Assembly: GCF_018139145.2 (NCBI RefSeq)
Contig: NC_059471.1
Location: forward strand, 67,900,020-67,964,019
Reading direction: 5' to 3'
Source of the DNA: Gymnogyps californianus
Lineage: Eukaryota; Chordata; Aves; Accipitriformes; Cathartidae
DNA: 64,000 bases
In this document: positions 36,421-48,400 of the stretch, piece after piece
How the letters are laid out: each line of letters opens with the position of its first letter
Position numbering within the stretch: position 1 is the first letter of the stretch
Translations under genes and position numbers: made by a program
Notes under the pieces: generated by a model
What the model saw: only the letters and a program-made list of their open reading frames with translations
Database searches by the model: none
What the model was told of the DNA's origin: nothing

Positions 36421-38744
36421 CTTGTGGCCGCATATATTTATTTTGGCACTGATGCTTGCAAGTCCCCTCGTTCCGGCTGGGTGCTCAGGGCAGGAATTTC
36501 AGATGTGTCAGAGAGGGTAAGCGGACACACATGGATGTCATAGGGGCTGAAAGGGGGAGTTAATCCTTTCAGCCCGATACCTGATGCCAGGCATCAATGT
36601 GATAACTTTAAAAAAATGCTCTCATTTTGGAGGCCCTTTGACAAAGGTAGCTCTTCTTTTTCTTTCATACTTACTTTTCCACTGTGACTGGGTCAGCAAA
36701 AGATTAGCTCCTTTTTTTCACACAGCTCTTCGCCACTGCAAAGGGCACACGCTCAGCATCCCTGCCAAGCAGCCCCTCTGGGCCAGCTGTCAGCTCTGGT
36801 CAGATGTGGACTTCAAGACCAAACCATGAGCTGTTCACTCAGAGGCAGGACCTTGGGCACCCGTATTGCATTGCAATTTTACCCTAGGCATGGCCTGGGT
36901 GCCCTGAGATCAGCAGGGCTGCTAAACAGCTGAAAGCCCATTCTGGTTGTGGCTTTTGATTGCCTTCTGCTTAGAAGACTGGGAGAAACAGAGGAATGAA
37001 AAATAACCTAATTTAGGTTAAAGATATAAACCATAAAATCCTCCAGCGCCTCTCAGACCCATGATGATAAATCATCCTCAGAAAAACATCTTGCTCCAGA
37101 AGTACTGGAACTAATGAATCCTGATTTCCTACAGATTTGCGTCCTGTGGGTTGACTGACTTGTGTGGTCTAAGAAGATGTATGCTTTTTGGGTGGCTGGA
37201 GAACATGTGAGGTCTCTCTCTGCATGGATTTGTTGCTTTCTCATAAGGTGTGTTCACATTGTGCTTTCTCCAAATCTGGGCAACAAATTGGGGATGACTG
37301 TCTTTAGCCAGCTGCTTATTGTTAGAGACTTCTGAGCACCTATCTTTGTTGGCCAGTAGGTTCAAAAGTTGTTAGGAGGGAACACAAACATCACATGAGC
37401 CTTGTTTCCACAGGAAAAGGGGCTAAAAAACTATTGTTCTCCTCCTGCCTTCTGATCCACACTTTCTTCTGTCTTTCATGGTCCTGCTGCCTTTGTCTCT
37501 TCTTGGGAATGGATGCACCCTGTGGGCTGTAGGGAGGCAGCCTCATTCCTAGTTTATTCCATCATTTCCAGTGAACCTGCCCTGCTCAGCTATTACCGCC
37601 TTCATCCTTGTTTGTCATACAACCTCATCTCAGCAAGGAACTAAGTTCAGGAATGATTTACCTGCTGCTAAGAGAAGCAGCCCCTGTGGAAGGTCAGCCA
37701 GGCTTAGCCATGTTTTGTCTGTGTTGTTGTGATACTATCCATAACCTTTTCTTCTCTGCAGGTAAGAAGGAAGCAACTTGCCGTGTAGCCCAGGGTCAGT
37801 CTTTGACACCTGGAACCATTGAATTGCATATCCTTCTTAATAAAGTGAAAAAATGCCCAATTATAATTTAATGTTGATTCATAACATGGAGTTTGGTATG
37901 TGTTAAATAAGAACAAATACAACCCTGTTTTCAATGCACACATTTGCCCAACAGTATGGTGTCAGGTCAGCTGTGGAGTTACAAGAACAGCATATACCAG
38001 AATACAGGTTTTATGAATCTTGTATCCCAACAAGGCTGAAAGTTCTCCTTTGAGAAATATTTTCCACTCATCTACCAAGCACTGTCAGCTTTTCGTACTA
38101 CATGTTGGATGCTCACAAAATCAGCTGTAATGTTGATATGTTTCTTCTTTATGACCGCTAACTGCTCTAGTTGCACTCAAGCCATTTGCAGGTGTGTTGT
38201 TTTTTTTCACATTTCATTTATTTTCACTTCAGTGTTAAATAATGCTATCTGAGTAGTTATTTCACATTTTCCGATTTTAAGGAATACTGTCTTTGCAGAA
38301 ATACCGGCAATTCCCTCAAGCAGAGCTAGCTGACAGCCAGAATTTGCAACCTTTCGAAAGCTCAACAGTATAAGAATATTTCTGTTTTGCTTTAGAAGAA
38401 AAGAATCAGTAGTTCAGAAAGGTAGCTATGACACTTTCAATTTGAAAAACATCAAAGTTATTCCTTTAGAATTTGCTAAAAGCAACATGGAGCTGTGTGT
38501 GCCCTGGGCTGCCCACAGCTCCGGCGGACCCAGTGATTCTTGGTGTCTCCCATGCTGTCCCGCCCTGGTGGAGTTCTGTGGGAAGTCCGGGGAGTCCCCA
38601 AACCTGCTGCTGAAGGGTAGGAAAGTGAGGTGGGCTTCAGAGGAGTCACCCCAAATTCCCTCAAAATCAAGGTGTTGTTTGTGCAGAATAGTTTGATTTT
38701 GACATACCAACATTCACTGAATTGAACCAGTTCGATCATCAAAC

Positions 38745-39330
38745 TTCCCCCTCGTCCCTTCTCCTCCCGGCAGCTTCCCAGAAGCGTTCCCCTGCTCTGT
38801 GCCCCAGGGTCCGGCTCCCCTTCTCGGAGCCAAACCCCATAAAACCTTCTTTATCTCCTGTTCACCAGCAAAATCCGAACTCGGCAGGAGCGGGAAAGGG
38901 CTGCGGGGCTCCTCCTCATCCTGCGGTGCACCTCTAGGTGGGGTAGGCGAGTTTCCGCAGCGAGCGGAGCCCGCTCCGGCGCCCGCGGCTTTGAGAAACT
39001 TCTCCGGCAGAGAGCAGGCGGGGAAGGAGAAGTTGTTGGGAAGCCCCTCTGAGCCTGCAAAGGGAGCCCGGGGCCGGCAGCTGAGGGCTTCGCTGCGTTT
39101 GGGCTCCCTGGGACCGAGCTGGGGACATTCATGACAAGCTCTGCGAGAAGAGGAGACGCGCGCTGGCTGTGCCCGAGCCTCAGCACCTGTGAGAGCCCGA
39201 CCAAGCGGTCACCCCCAGCCCTGTACCTGCCAGAGGACCTCCGCTCCGGGCTTCGGCGGTGGTGAGCCCATCTCTGCAAGGTAGGCTTGCGTCGAGCGCG
39301 TCTGCTGCCTTTCCCCAAAGCCGACGTGGC
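38745..39330 (+). promoter_or_regulatory. Second CpG island, candidate promoter of a plus-strand gene (possibly EDAR)
   Basis: About 600 bases are GC-rich and CpG-dense, in sharp contrast to the A+T-rich flanks. This is the only such region in the window outside the SH3RF3 island that also shows a splice donor. A TATA-like CATAAAA lies at 38838-38844. In human, the next gene upstream of SH3RF3 is EDAR, transcribed divergently. The same arrangement here would put EDAR on the plus strand starting to the right of SH3RF3, as this island does. The gene identity is inference from synteny, because no EDAR coding sequence was found. Confidence 0.55.
38870..39280 (+). other. Candidate noncoding first exon ending at a splice donor
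   Basis: A TATA-like element at 38838-38844 would place a start near 38870. The GC-rich segment then runs to TCTCTGCAAG followed by GTAGGCTTGC, with the donor GT at 39281-39282. The roughly 410-base length suits a 5' UTR exon, and the EDAR exon 1 of mammals is noncoding. Open frames in it (38799-39134 plus; 38851-39318 minus) are composition artefacts. Both the start and the transcribed status are unproven. Confidence 0.4.
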
Positions 39331-42300
39331 TCTGGTCGTGGGGATGTCACTGAGGGCTGTGGGTGGAAATCATGTCGGTTTTAGGTTTTGTTCGAACAAG
39401 ATCTACCGTTCAGCGAGTTCTCTGCTCCTGGCATTGGACTAAACTGCTTTTTTCTGTGAATGCTAGAAAGTAGCTACAGTTCCTGGTAGCATCTTTTATT
39501 AAAAGCTAAAGTTTCCTCACATCGAATGTGTTTTAGACTTTCTTGTTATTAAAAGTACTGATGTTCTGACTCGTTCACAAACTCTAGAGGATCCAGCGGG
39601 TTTTTTTATTTGAGTGGAAGTATGCGTTTCTCCAGAGGATAGTGGAACTGCTGTTTTGGGTTTTGTGTTAACATTGCAAACTACCTTGCCTGTACATTTT
39701 AGACTGTTACTGTACTTTTGAAATCACAACCAGCGCTGAAAGATATCGCAGCATCGGTAGTGTTGTGGCTGACTGCATATACATGTGAATACATGTTTGC
39801 AGCGTGCCGATTTTTATTTTCCCTGCTTCCATAATCTTGCTGTAAAAGGGTGCTGTGGGACTGAGGTCCGGAGAGGAAAGCGGGCTGCCGTCGACACCGA
39901 GGAGCACCTGGGCAGCAGTGGCATCGCATACCTGCTCCAAGCATGGTACGCTCTAGCCGTATGTAGTGCCCAAGTAGCTTTGAAATGCCCAGCTCAGCTA
40001 CCTCTGGGGGAGCAGAGAGCTCAGCCAGGGCTGCCAAACCTACTCCAACAGTAAAGTGGCCTGCGTGAGCCTTGCACGACTATGCAAGACTGTCATTGGT
40101 ACCGAGATGGGTGTTTTTAGCTGCTGCTGCCATGGCTACAGCACTGATACCATGGAGTAGAAAAAGTGCAGCTAGACACTTGTATGCCTAAGAGAAAAAG
40201 TGTTTTCATTTTTGCAACCAGTGGAACTTTAGGTACTACATGAAGGGGCACTGGATAGCACTTCGGATCTGTCCCCCATGGGATGATGGGTGAGATCCTC
40301 ATCTAGTGCAGCAGTGCCAAGGAGCTTAGTGATCACTGCCTCCTTGGGGTACCACCCAAAACCTCTTTATACGCCTTAAGCTACAAGGAAAGCTTTCACA
40401 CCTACGGCTGCTCTTTGTTGGAATAGACAAGGCCCATGGCTACTGCTGCAACTTCTCTACAGCAGAGGTGAGAGATGATGATGTACACTGCAGTTTTGAA
40501 CGATAGGTCTTGAAATGTTTTGGACAAATGGTGGAAATCTCTGGCAGCTCTATAAGAAAAATCATGGGAGATGGCAAATTTTAAAAGGAAATTAATGTGA
40601 TTGTGCAAAGTGGAGTCAAACCCCATGACTATGGTCAGGATTACTCAGTTCTTTGTTCTTCTCTGTCAGAAATGTCAAACATGTAGAAAATGAAAAGAAA
40701 AGAAAGATTAGGCATTCTCTATCGAAAAGCAACACTAATAAGAAATTAATTTTGAAATTAAATGAAACAAGAACAATCAAATGAAGGAAATATATTATAT
40801 TCATCAGCAGCCAGTTTGGCTCCACACCACTCAGTGGGAACAATTTCACCTTCAGGTAAGCTCCTGTGAGCCCAATTTCACTGGAGATGTCTGACAAGGG
40901 TGAAACTGTTACGAAAGCTTGGCCCAGCTCTTGGTTGGTACGGTACAGCATAGTTGTGTTGCTGTTTGCAATAGTAGTCTGACCGCAAGAAAGAGCTCAG
41001 ATGAGAATGTGCCCAGAAAAAGCCAGCAGGCTTTTTTTTGAGTAGATAGATAGCTTTTACAGAAAACTGCTGCCATAAATAGGCATTTTTTTCTCTATTG
41101 CAGCTAGATGGAAAACATGTAATGTTTTAATTTTTCACATCAGATTGTGAGACAGTCATTTGCAAGGAATTGTACTGAATTGTATGCCGTGGAAATCATC
41201 TCGCTGAAAATGTTGAACTGAATGCTATCGTATCATAGAGGTGTTTAGAATTCCTCTGAAAATCACTTCATGTGAAACATTTCAACTTTACATGTAAGGA
41301 TGACATTTCTTGGAGGACTGGAATATTTTGACAAAGTCTGCCCTTTCTAATTGAACCCTTATAGCCATGCTAGATAAGTGGTCCAAGTCTCAGTTTTCAA
41401 AAAAATAGCAGCATAAGCTTTTGAAGATAAGATTAATATTAAGATAATGTTTCTCTCATATTGTCATCAGGGGAGGAATTCCCCTCTCATATCCTCAACA
41501 GAGTTGTTTCCTTTAACCATGCTAGGATGGAACTGGGTTTCAGATTGTATCTACGCTGCTTCTCTTCTCGGCTAAAGGGTAGATAAATTACAACGTGAGC
41601 TACTGCCTATAGCAGAATAACCCGAGAGATTCCAGCATGACCACACCCTGTGTGAGTCATTTATGAGGAGCTGCGGGTAGATCAGCCTTTCCATTCACTC
41701 CTGTTAAAGGTATCCCATTTCTCCCTCTGGTTATTGTCCAAACCAGTCCTTTGCTGCCTTCTGGTGCCCTCCTGACCCTCAAGAACCACTATATTTTTTA
41801 TGATGCATCCAGATGCAACAGGTGCCCCTTTTTACCCCAACAGCTCCTGGAGCAGCAGCTTTTGTTGGGGAAAACCCTTCCTTCCTAATACATAGAAATG
41901 TTCTGGCCAGTGTGTCGTTAGGGCAGGGAGTTGATTGCAAAACCAGAGACACTTTCTTGCCATGTATATTCCAAGAAGGTAAGTCCCTGTAAAGGACCAG
42001 ATAGCACTGAACAAGGACGGAATTGTGACATTTATGACTGTCCACCTTGGCAAGTATTATTGACCTGTGCCAATGGTCACCATGTGGACAAAGTGCTTGG
42101 CCATACTTTTCCCAGAAAACTAAGAACCTGGCTTCATACAGTGGAAGACTAGGACATCCAAATATTATTTGGAGGCCGAGTAACTTGTTGTTCTTTTGTT
42201 TGATTTATCACCCATCCAATTCTATAAAAAACGAACTGAGATCCTGGGCCCATGCAGTCGATGGCAGAGCTCCCACAAGGGTGGTGTGCCCAGCTCTTGC

Positions 42301-44374
42301 TGGCTCTGTGGCAACAGTTAGTGATCAAACACCGCTTCCTGAACCATGTTAGCTCTGCACACATTTCTTCTGACTTGACGTAGCTCAGATCTTCCAGTTT
42401 CTTCCCACCAGGGAAAGCAGAACAAAAGTAGAGAGGAAGTTATTTTCACATTCAGAAGGAGTCCATTAGAAACAAAAGAATAAAAGATAAACAGAGACTA
42501 TTTTAAAGCATTATCTGCTATTGTCTTTTGAAGAAGCTAAAGCTTTGCCAGCGGATTTTCAAATCTCTGCAGAGACGGAGTCAGGGCCACATCCTCCTGA
42601 TCTGACACTAGCGAGTGCTGGTTTTGAACTGTCAGAAGTGGCATTCTGTGACGTTAATCCACAATGCTTGAGCTGAATCACCCACCATGAATCTAGCAAC
42701 AGGTTTTACATTACCACATTACCATAACGTCTGACCATCTGCAGTGCATAATCAATAGCAAAGTCCCTGGTGGATTTCATAGAGTTTCTGGCATTTATTC
42801 TTTTTCAGACTCCGTTGCAGAGCTGAGCTTTTTTTGGATTCGGTGCCTTAAATTCTGCTCGTTTCCTTTTTGGGAGGGGAGGGCTGGTAAGATTTTATGT
42901 GGCAGAAGGGACTGCCAGAGCTGCGTCAGTTTTAAAGCAGAAAGGCTTCTTCAGGAAGCTGATGTTGCCTCATTCCCTGCCCCACAAGAAACCTCTCCAG
43001 CAGTCGGTGGTATCTCAGCTGACCCTTGCCTGACTTGCTGTGCACACGAGGCTCGGAGGGTCTTGATGAACTGACTATCCAGGGGCCTGCTCTGATAATA
43101 AACATGTGCAGGGTAAACTGTGTTTTGGGAATGTTACTTGGGTACGGTCAATGGCCACTGGGGAGGTGGGGAGGAAAACCAAAACAGTTTACAACGCTTA
43201 GCTTGACTACGCTTGTGGCATCCTGAAATATTGATAGACTTGAGACCTTTTTGATTTTAAAGGCCCAGACCAACCTAGTTGCAAACCTCCAGCGTCCAAC
43301 CCTTCCCAACCAATCTTCAATGAGATGTTTGCTTCCCTGCTGGAGCCTGGCATAGAAAGATGTATGAGCTTCAGTTTCTCACTGTCTTTGTCTTCATTGT
43401 GCAAATGCTGATGGATGTAAATCCCCTGCAGATCGTGTTAATGAGCCTCTGGATCATTAGGCTTTACAGCCAGGACGTGGTGTTGCAAAACTTGGCTGAA
43501 TCCAAGTCCAAGCCAGCTCTTTGGTAAGAAGGAACCCTGGAAAGATTCACTTTTTTCCTCACCTCCCCTGGAAATTGCGTTGCATATGAAGCTCTGTTAG
43601 ACCAGTCTTTATCCTCTGTTCAGCAATGTAACAGGCTGGGGACCAAAGCAGAAACATATGGCCAAGTACTGAGAGGGCTTTTAATTCTGACAGTGCATCC
43701 ATCTCTTCCTTCAGATATATCACAAAGAAAAACTACTGAAGTGCCAGTTAAGCAGCATACGATTATTTGCAGATTGAGTGTCAGGATTTCTCTTTTCATT
43801 TTAAGCAAGAACCATTTTAATAGTTCAGGATTAGATATTTATAATTACCCAGGCTAGAAGGATGCATTCCTGTGACATGCTCCATTTTTCTCTCACATCT
43901 ATATACACACTCCACTGCTTGGGAGAAGGACCAGGGAAGGAAAGAGATCTGTATACTAATAGCTGATAAATTGAGGCTTTATAGAAATTGGCTTCTGTCA
44001 CTGAAAAGAAGGAGATGAAAAGGCCCTGTGCATCCAGATCACACATTTTGGACGAGAAAAACTAGAACTGCAAAAATATGAGGAACACACGAGATCAAAG
44101 GCTAAAAATGACAGAATCTGTTAAACTACCTGGTGCTGGTTTATAGCGTGCTATAGCTAGGAACTATGAAACAGACAGCATCCTCAAACGTGGGACTTAA
44201 GTTTACCACTTACAACAACAGGGAGCTTGAAAGTACCATCCTAAAGTAAAGTTTCTTTTCCTATTGGAGTCAACAAAAAAATTTGCGATAGACCTCAAAG
44301 GAACAGAGTTTAGTCAGTGCTGAGCACAGTTTAATACTGTCCCTGAAGGGCAGTCGCAAAAGAAAAAATCCAAT

Positions 44375-44375
44375 C

Positions 44376-44410
<35 letters not shown>
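44375..44410. repeat. (CAA)12 microsatellite
   Basis: Twelve uninterrupted CAA units. This length is often polymorphic. The poly-Leu and poly-Val frames on the minus strand at 44270-44534 come from this repeat and are not genes. Confidence 0.93.
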
Positions 44411-44554
44411 AACCCAAACCAAGAAAAGGCTGGGGATGTGTTCTCTTTTTCTCACTTGAGATTTTGCCATTTCTTTTCTCAGTGGGTAGCTGGTGACAAT
44501 GTGTCCCCTGAGTTAGATGCATTTGTATTTCCAAAAATAGGAGAGAGTGATCCG

Positions 44555-44800
44555 TGGGCTGCCACCCGTTCAGTGGCCCGTGGCGGGGGGGGCAAGCGAA
44601 GCAGCACCACCTTCAGCTGGCCACCCCCTTTCTTTCTTTTTCCACCTGCACAGCAGGCATGGCTCAATGGCTCGCAGACTCGCCTCCAAGCCGCCAGAGT
44701 TTACGGGCTGGCGGATCCGCGTGAGCCGAGGCTGGCATGAAGTCTGGCAGTCTGAGACTGGATTCACGAAGCGTTCAGTTGTGCCGGCTGCAGGAGGGCA
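44555..44800 (+). other. Isolated CpG-dense patch, possibly an old tRNA-SINE or a regulatory element
   Basis: About 245 bases are GC-rich with many CpGs (for example GGCGGATCCGCGTGAGCCGA), amid A+T-rich sequence. It includes TGGCTCAATGG (about 44658-44668), close to a tRNA box A, but no convincing box B follows at the right distance. It carries no conserved protein frame I recognise. Confidence 0.4.
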
Positions 44801-45385
44801 GTAGTTTCCAAGAGAGGGGCAGAGCGCACAGCTGAGGGCAGTAACTATCTATCTCAGCTGTCACCATTTAATCCATCACCAAGTCTGAGTGTCAGCACCC
44901 TCCAAGAGAGACAAAAGCAGAACCGAGTCGCCAAGCATTGTGGGGCGCAGATTTATTTCATTACATTCAAATACTTCCCCGTGATGGGCCTTGTCTCTTT
45001 AACTTTTCCACACAGAAAAAGCATGTGCTAACATATTGCCAATTGGAGGGGTATATTTTTGTTGCATGTGTAGATCCAGTCAGTTTCTTTGGGATGTAAA
45101 ATACAAAGGAAAAAGCCATTGTTCTTTCCTTGCTCTCAATTTTCAAAAATTACCAGTTCTCATAAGCAGACCAAAACAGATAACAGATGGCACTCGCTAG
45201 CAACAAGGAAACCTAGATGCAAATACAGTACGGTACATGAAGAACGTCTCTGATGTGGCAGGGTTATGTTTTCTATCATGGTTTCTAACCGGTTGTGAGA
45301 AAAATCCTACAGTAGCAGTTTGTGGTATTTAATTGGATGTGAAAGGTGCAAATAATTCAGCTGGTGGCCAAATGACAAAATTGGT

Positions 45386-45428
45386 AATAAATGAATAAAT
45401 AAATAAACAAACAAACGAACAAACACAC
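45386..45428. repeat. (AAAT)n / (AAAC)n tetranucleotide tract
   Basis: About 43 bases begin as AAAT-type units and change to AAAC-type units with single interruptions. Confidence 0.85.
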
Positions 45429-48400
45429 GGGGGCTTGATCCACTTCCCAGTGAAGTCAATAGGAGACTCTCCAGTAATGTCAGCAGCTATTCGAATGGGA
45501 CCTGCATGCGCATTTCTGATTTTCATCCAAGGTCCAGACGTACACGGGTTACGCCACAAAGGAGAAATAAAAGGTTCTTGTCCATGAATGTTTTCCTGGC
45601 CCAAACAAGGAGCCACTGGTTTTCATGGACATCAAAGTCGGACGCCGTGCGGGGTCACTCAGAGAAGGCAGCAGGTCCAGCACGTCAGCCTCACGGGTCC
45701 CAAGCAGCCCCTGCGCCCCTGCTCCCCCCAACCTGGTGATCTTTACAATGAACCAGGAGCCACAGCTGGGCTGAACTACAGGGGTTTGTCCGTAGCTGTG
45801 CGGTGCAGGTCTCCCAGAGTTTGTATAAGGTTGTTTTTAATCTAGCTTAGGTGGCAGTCAGACTAAACAAACAAACAGATATCTCTGGTGCGAGTATCTC
45901 TGCATGGAGAAACACTAGGAGCACTTTGAGGAGGCAGTGAACGGTGCCCTCGGGGGTACAGCACATGGGTGAGGCACATCCATATGTAGATGAGACATCT
46001 GGTTGCAGTTTGATGAGTGTACACATTTTCCGCTCACTCCTGCCCACAATGTCACCTCTGCCTCAGCTTTTAAATTCCAGCCTCCAGAGCAGGGAAAGAC
46101 AGCACAGGTTAAAAGAAACTAAAATCCCATCAGCTTCTCTTGCCACCGAGAGTGAATCTCTTCTTGCAGTGAATGGATATCGGATCCATCACCAGGAATG
46201 AACAATAGAGGTCTGAGCAGCTGGGAAGTTGAGGTCTGATGTCTTGGTCGGGTGAGACTACAATTGCATGCTTTCTTCCTGCAGAAATGGGTGCTTGCCA
46301 AATCTCCAGTGTAATACAGAGCACTTGCTTCTTGTGCTGCAGAGCCCTAAGAGATCAGGCCTTCTGTGTAAGGCAACAGACAGACAAATGCACTCAAAAT
46401 GACAGAGTGATTTCTAATATGTACTCTCTTTGCCTCTACCCTCAGTGCTTGTACAGGCAGATCCATGGCAGTGAGCACAGCCTTACCTTGTTGGTAGAAG
46501 GATGTGGTTAAATGCTTGCTGTTTTTTTCCAGAAAATGAACATGTTGATGTGGTGCCAGTCAAATACTGGCAGACATTTGAGAAAGCCTGTGTAGCTCAC
46601 TCATTCGTTGATGCTCCATTCGTAAGTCATGTGCCCGTCCCATGCCTTTGCTGGTAAAATACCTTTTCTCTAGCCCCTCTCCCATACAACACTGAATCTA
46701 TGCCTATAGAGAGCATCACGGCATCAACAGTTTCCCTCATCATATGAGAAATGTGTAAAATTCAATTTTTCTTTGAAGTACTTCTTAACACTCCTTTTGC
46801 ATTCAAGTAAAGCTGTCACTGAGTTCACTGAGGTTTGCCCACGCAAGGAGCAAGGGCTCTGTACCCTTGGGAGTACGCAAGCCATTTTCTAGTAATTTGT
46901 ATGCTAAGATGACAGATTTCCTTATTATAGCACTGAAAACAGGAACTTCACTGTCTTCTAACAGAAATGACTTTACATATTTTATGAAGCTGAGCCAAAG
47001 GCACTGCTCTTGTTAGCTGGAGTTGGTGGCTCTTTGGTTGGTCTGGACATGAGAATTATCTACTTCCCCTTCCTCTTTTTTGTTTTTGTTAATGAAGTCT
47101 TTATACCTGACTAAAATACATAGCTATATTTTTCCCTTCAGGTCATGTTATCGGAAGCTTTGAGTTGGGGGTGGGGGTAAAAAAGTTCACTTACTAAGTA
47201 AGATTAAAGCAATTAAAGGCTAAGGCTCATATTTAATTTTCCCTCATAGATGCAATTTTTCATGCAGTGACAGCATCAAAACCTTTTCAAGTTTTATAGC
47301 TATTTCACATTTGGCAGAAACAACAGGAAACCATCTGTAGCAAAGCAGGATTGTTGTAAGCATAATATTCAGTAATGAAAAAAAGATTAAAAGAAAGCAC
47401 TGTTATCTTTACGTGATAGCTTTGAAGGCGCAAGGAGCAGGATGCTTACATTTGCCCATCTATCTACTAGCATCATAAAAATTTTCTAGATGAAGCAACC
47501 ATGTAGAAAGTTGATTATTTCAGCAGAAGGAAGAAGTCCAATAGGAAATTCGACTTTTGGTTTCTTGTGGAGATTTCCATAATGACTGTAAAGATGCTTG
47601 TGCAGAGGAGGCTGTATATGACTGTTTTTTGTATATCATGACTTACATGGCAGAGCTTATAAGCACACACACAACTTCAAATAGGCAAGTTGTCCCACAG
47701 AAGGCGAGTAAGCAGCTCATGTTCGTAAGCTTTAACTCCATGCTTGAAAGTCTTTTCTGGACCAGGGAAATAAAAATAAATTGTGGGAATTCAGATGGCT
47801 CATGTTGCCCTCTGTTCCCTTATGGCAAAGTGTATTCGTTCTTGTTGTGTTTTGTGTGCTGGAAAGGAGACATCCAGACTGAAAGAGTGCATACTCATTG
47901 GTTGCGGGTGAAAAATACTTTTTGCTGAAACTTAGTTTGTTAATCGGGGTGTCATATCCTGAGGCTGCAGTTTTAGGGGTGCTCATGGTAGCCACTGAAT
48001 ACCTCTGAAGACCATGGTCAGTCTTGTAAACTTGTTACAGTACTATAAGTATGCTCAAATTTCTGGTCATGCCAAAATACTCGTCAGTATGTCTGTTCAA
48101 CAAAGGGAAAGAACCATTTTTTCAGGTGTGCTCTAAAATTTAGCCTGGGTTCTTTTCTCAAAATATGTTGAAATTTTGACTAGTGGATGAGAAACAAATC
48201 AACCCATCTGTAATTTCTTTGTCACTGACAGTGTTTCACATATTAATAATCAGACCTAGTTTTAAGATAGCATTTAGCTGTGCAAAAGTCAAAATATGTC
48301 AGGGAACTGCAGTATCTTCTTGTTATTAATGTCTTAAATTATAGTTAGACACCCTGTTTTTCCAGTTTTCAAGGCAAGTTATGAAGGCTTTTTTTCAAGT

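Larger units (their letters stand above)
30422..38744. other. Gene-free intergenic stretch
   Basis: No supported exon or RNA gene. It contains a possible CR1-like remnant (35085-35160), a pyrimidine-rich tract (33098-33345) and a 29-bp tandem duplication (36370-36420). The rest is A+T-rich unique sequence. Confidence 0.55.

Noticed and set aside
44270..44534. Frames with poly-Leu or poly-Val runs
   Set aside because: They are translations of the (CAA)12 microsatellite on the opposite strand.
47795..47908. ATG GCT CAT GTT (MAHV...) preceded by CAG, considered as EDAR exon 2 because human EDAR starts MAHV
   Set aside because: The sequence after MAHV is not a convincing signal peptide and does not match EDAR. 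There is no polypyrimidine tract before the CAG, and the only suitable GT after about 52 bases is a poor donor. Four residues can match by chance.
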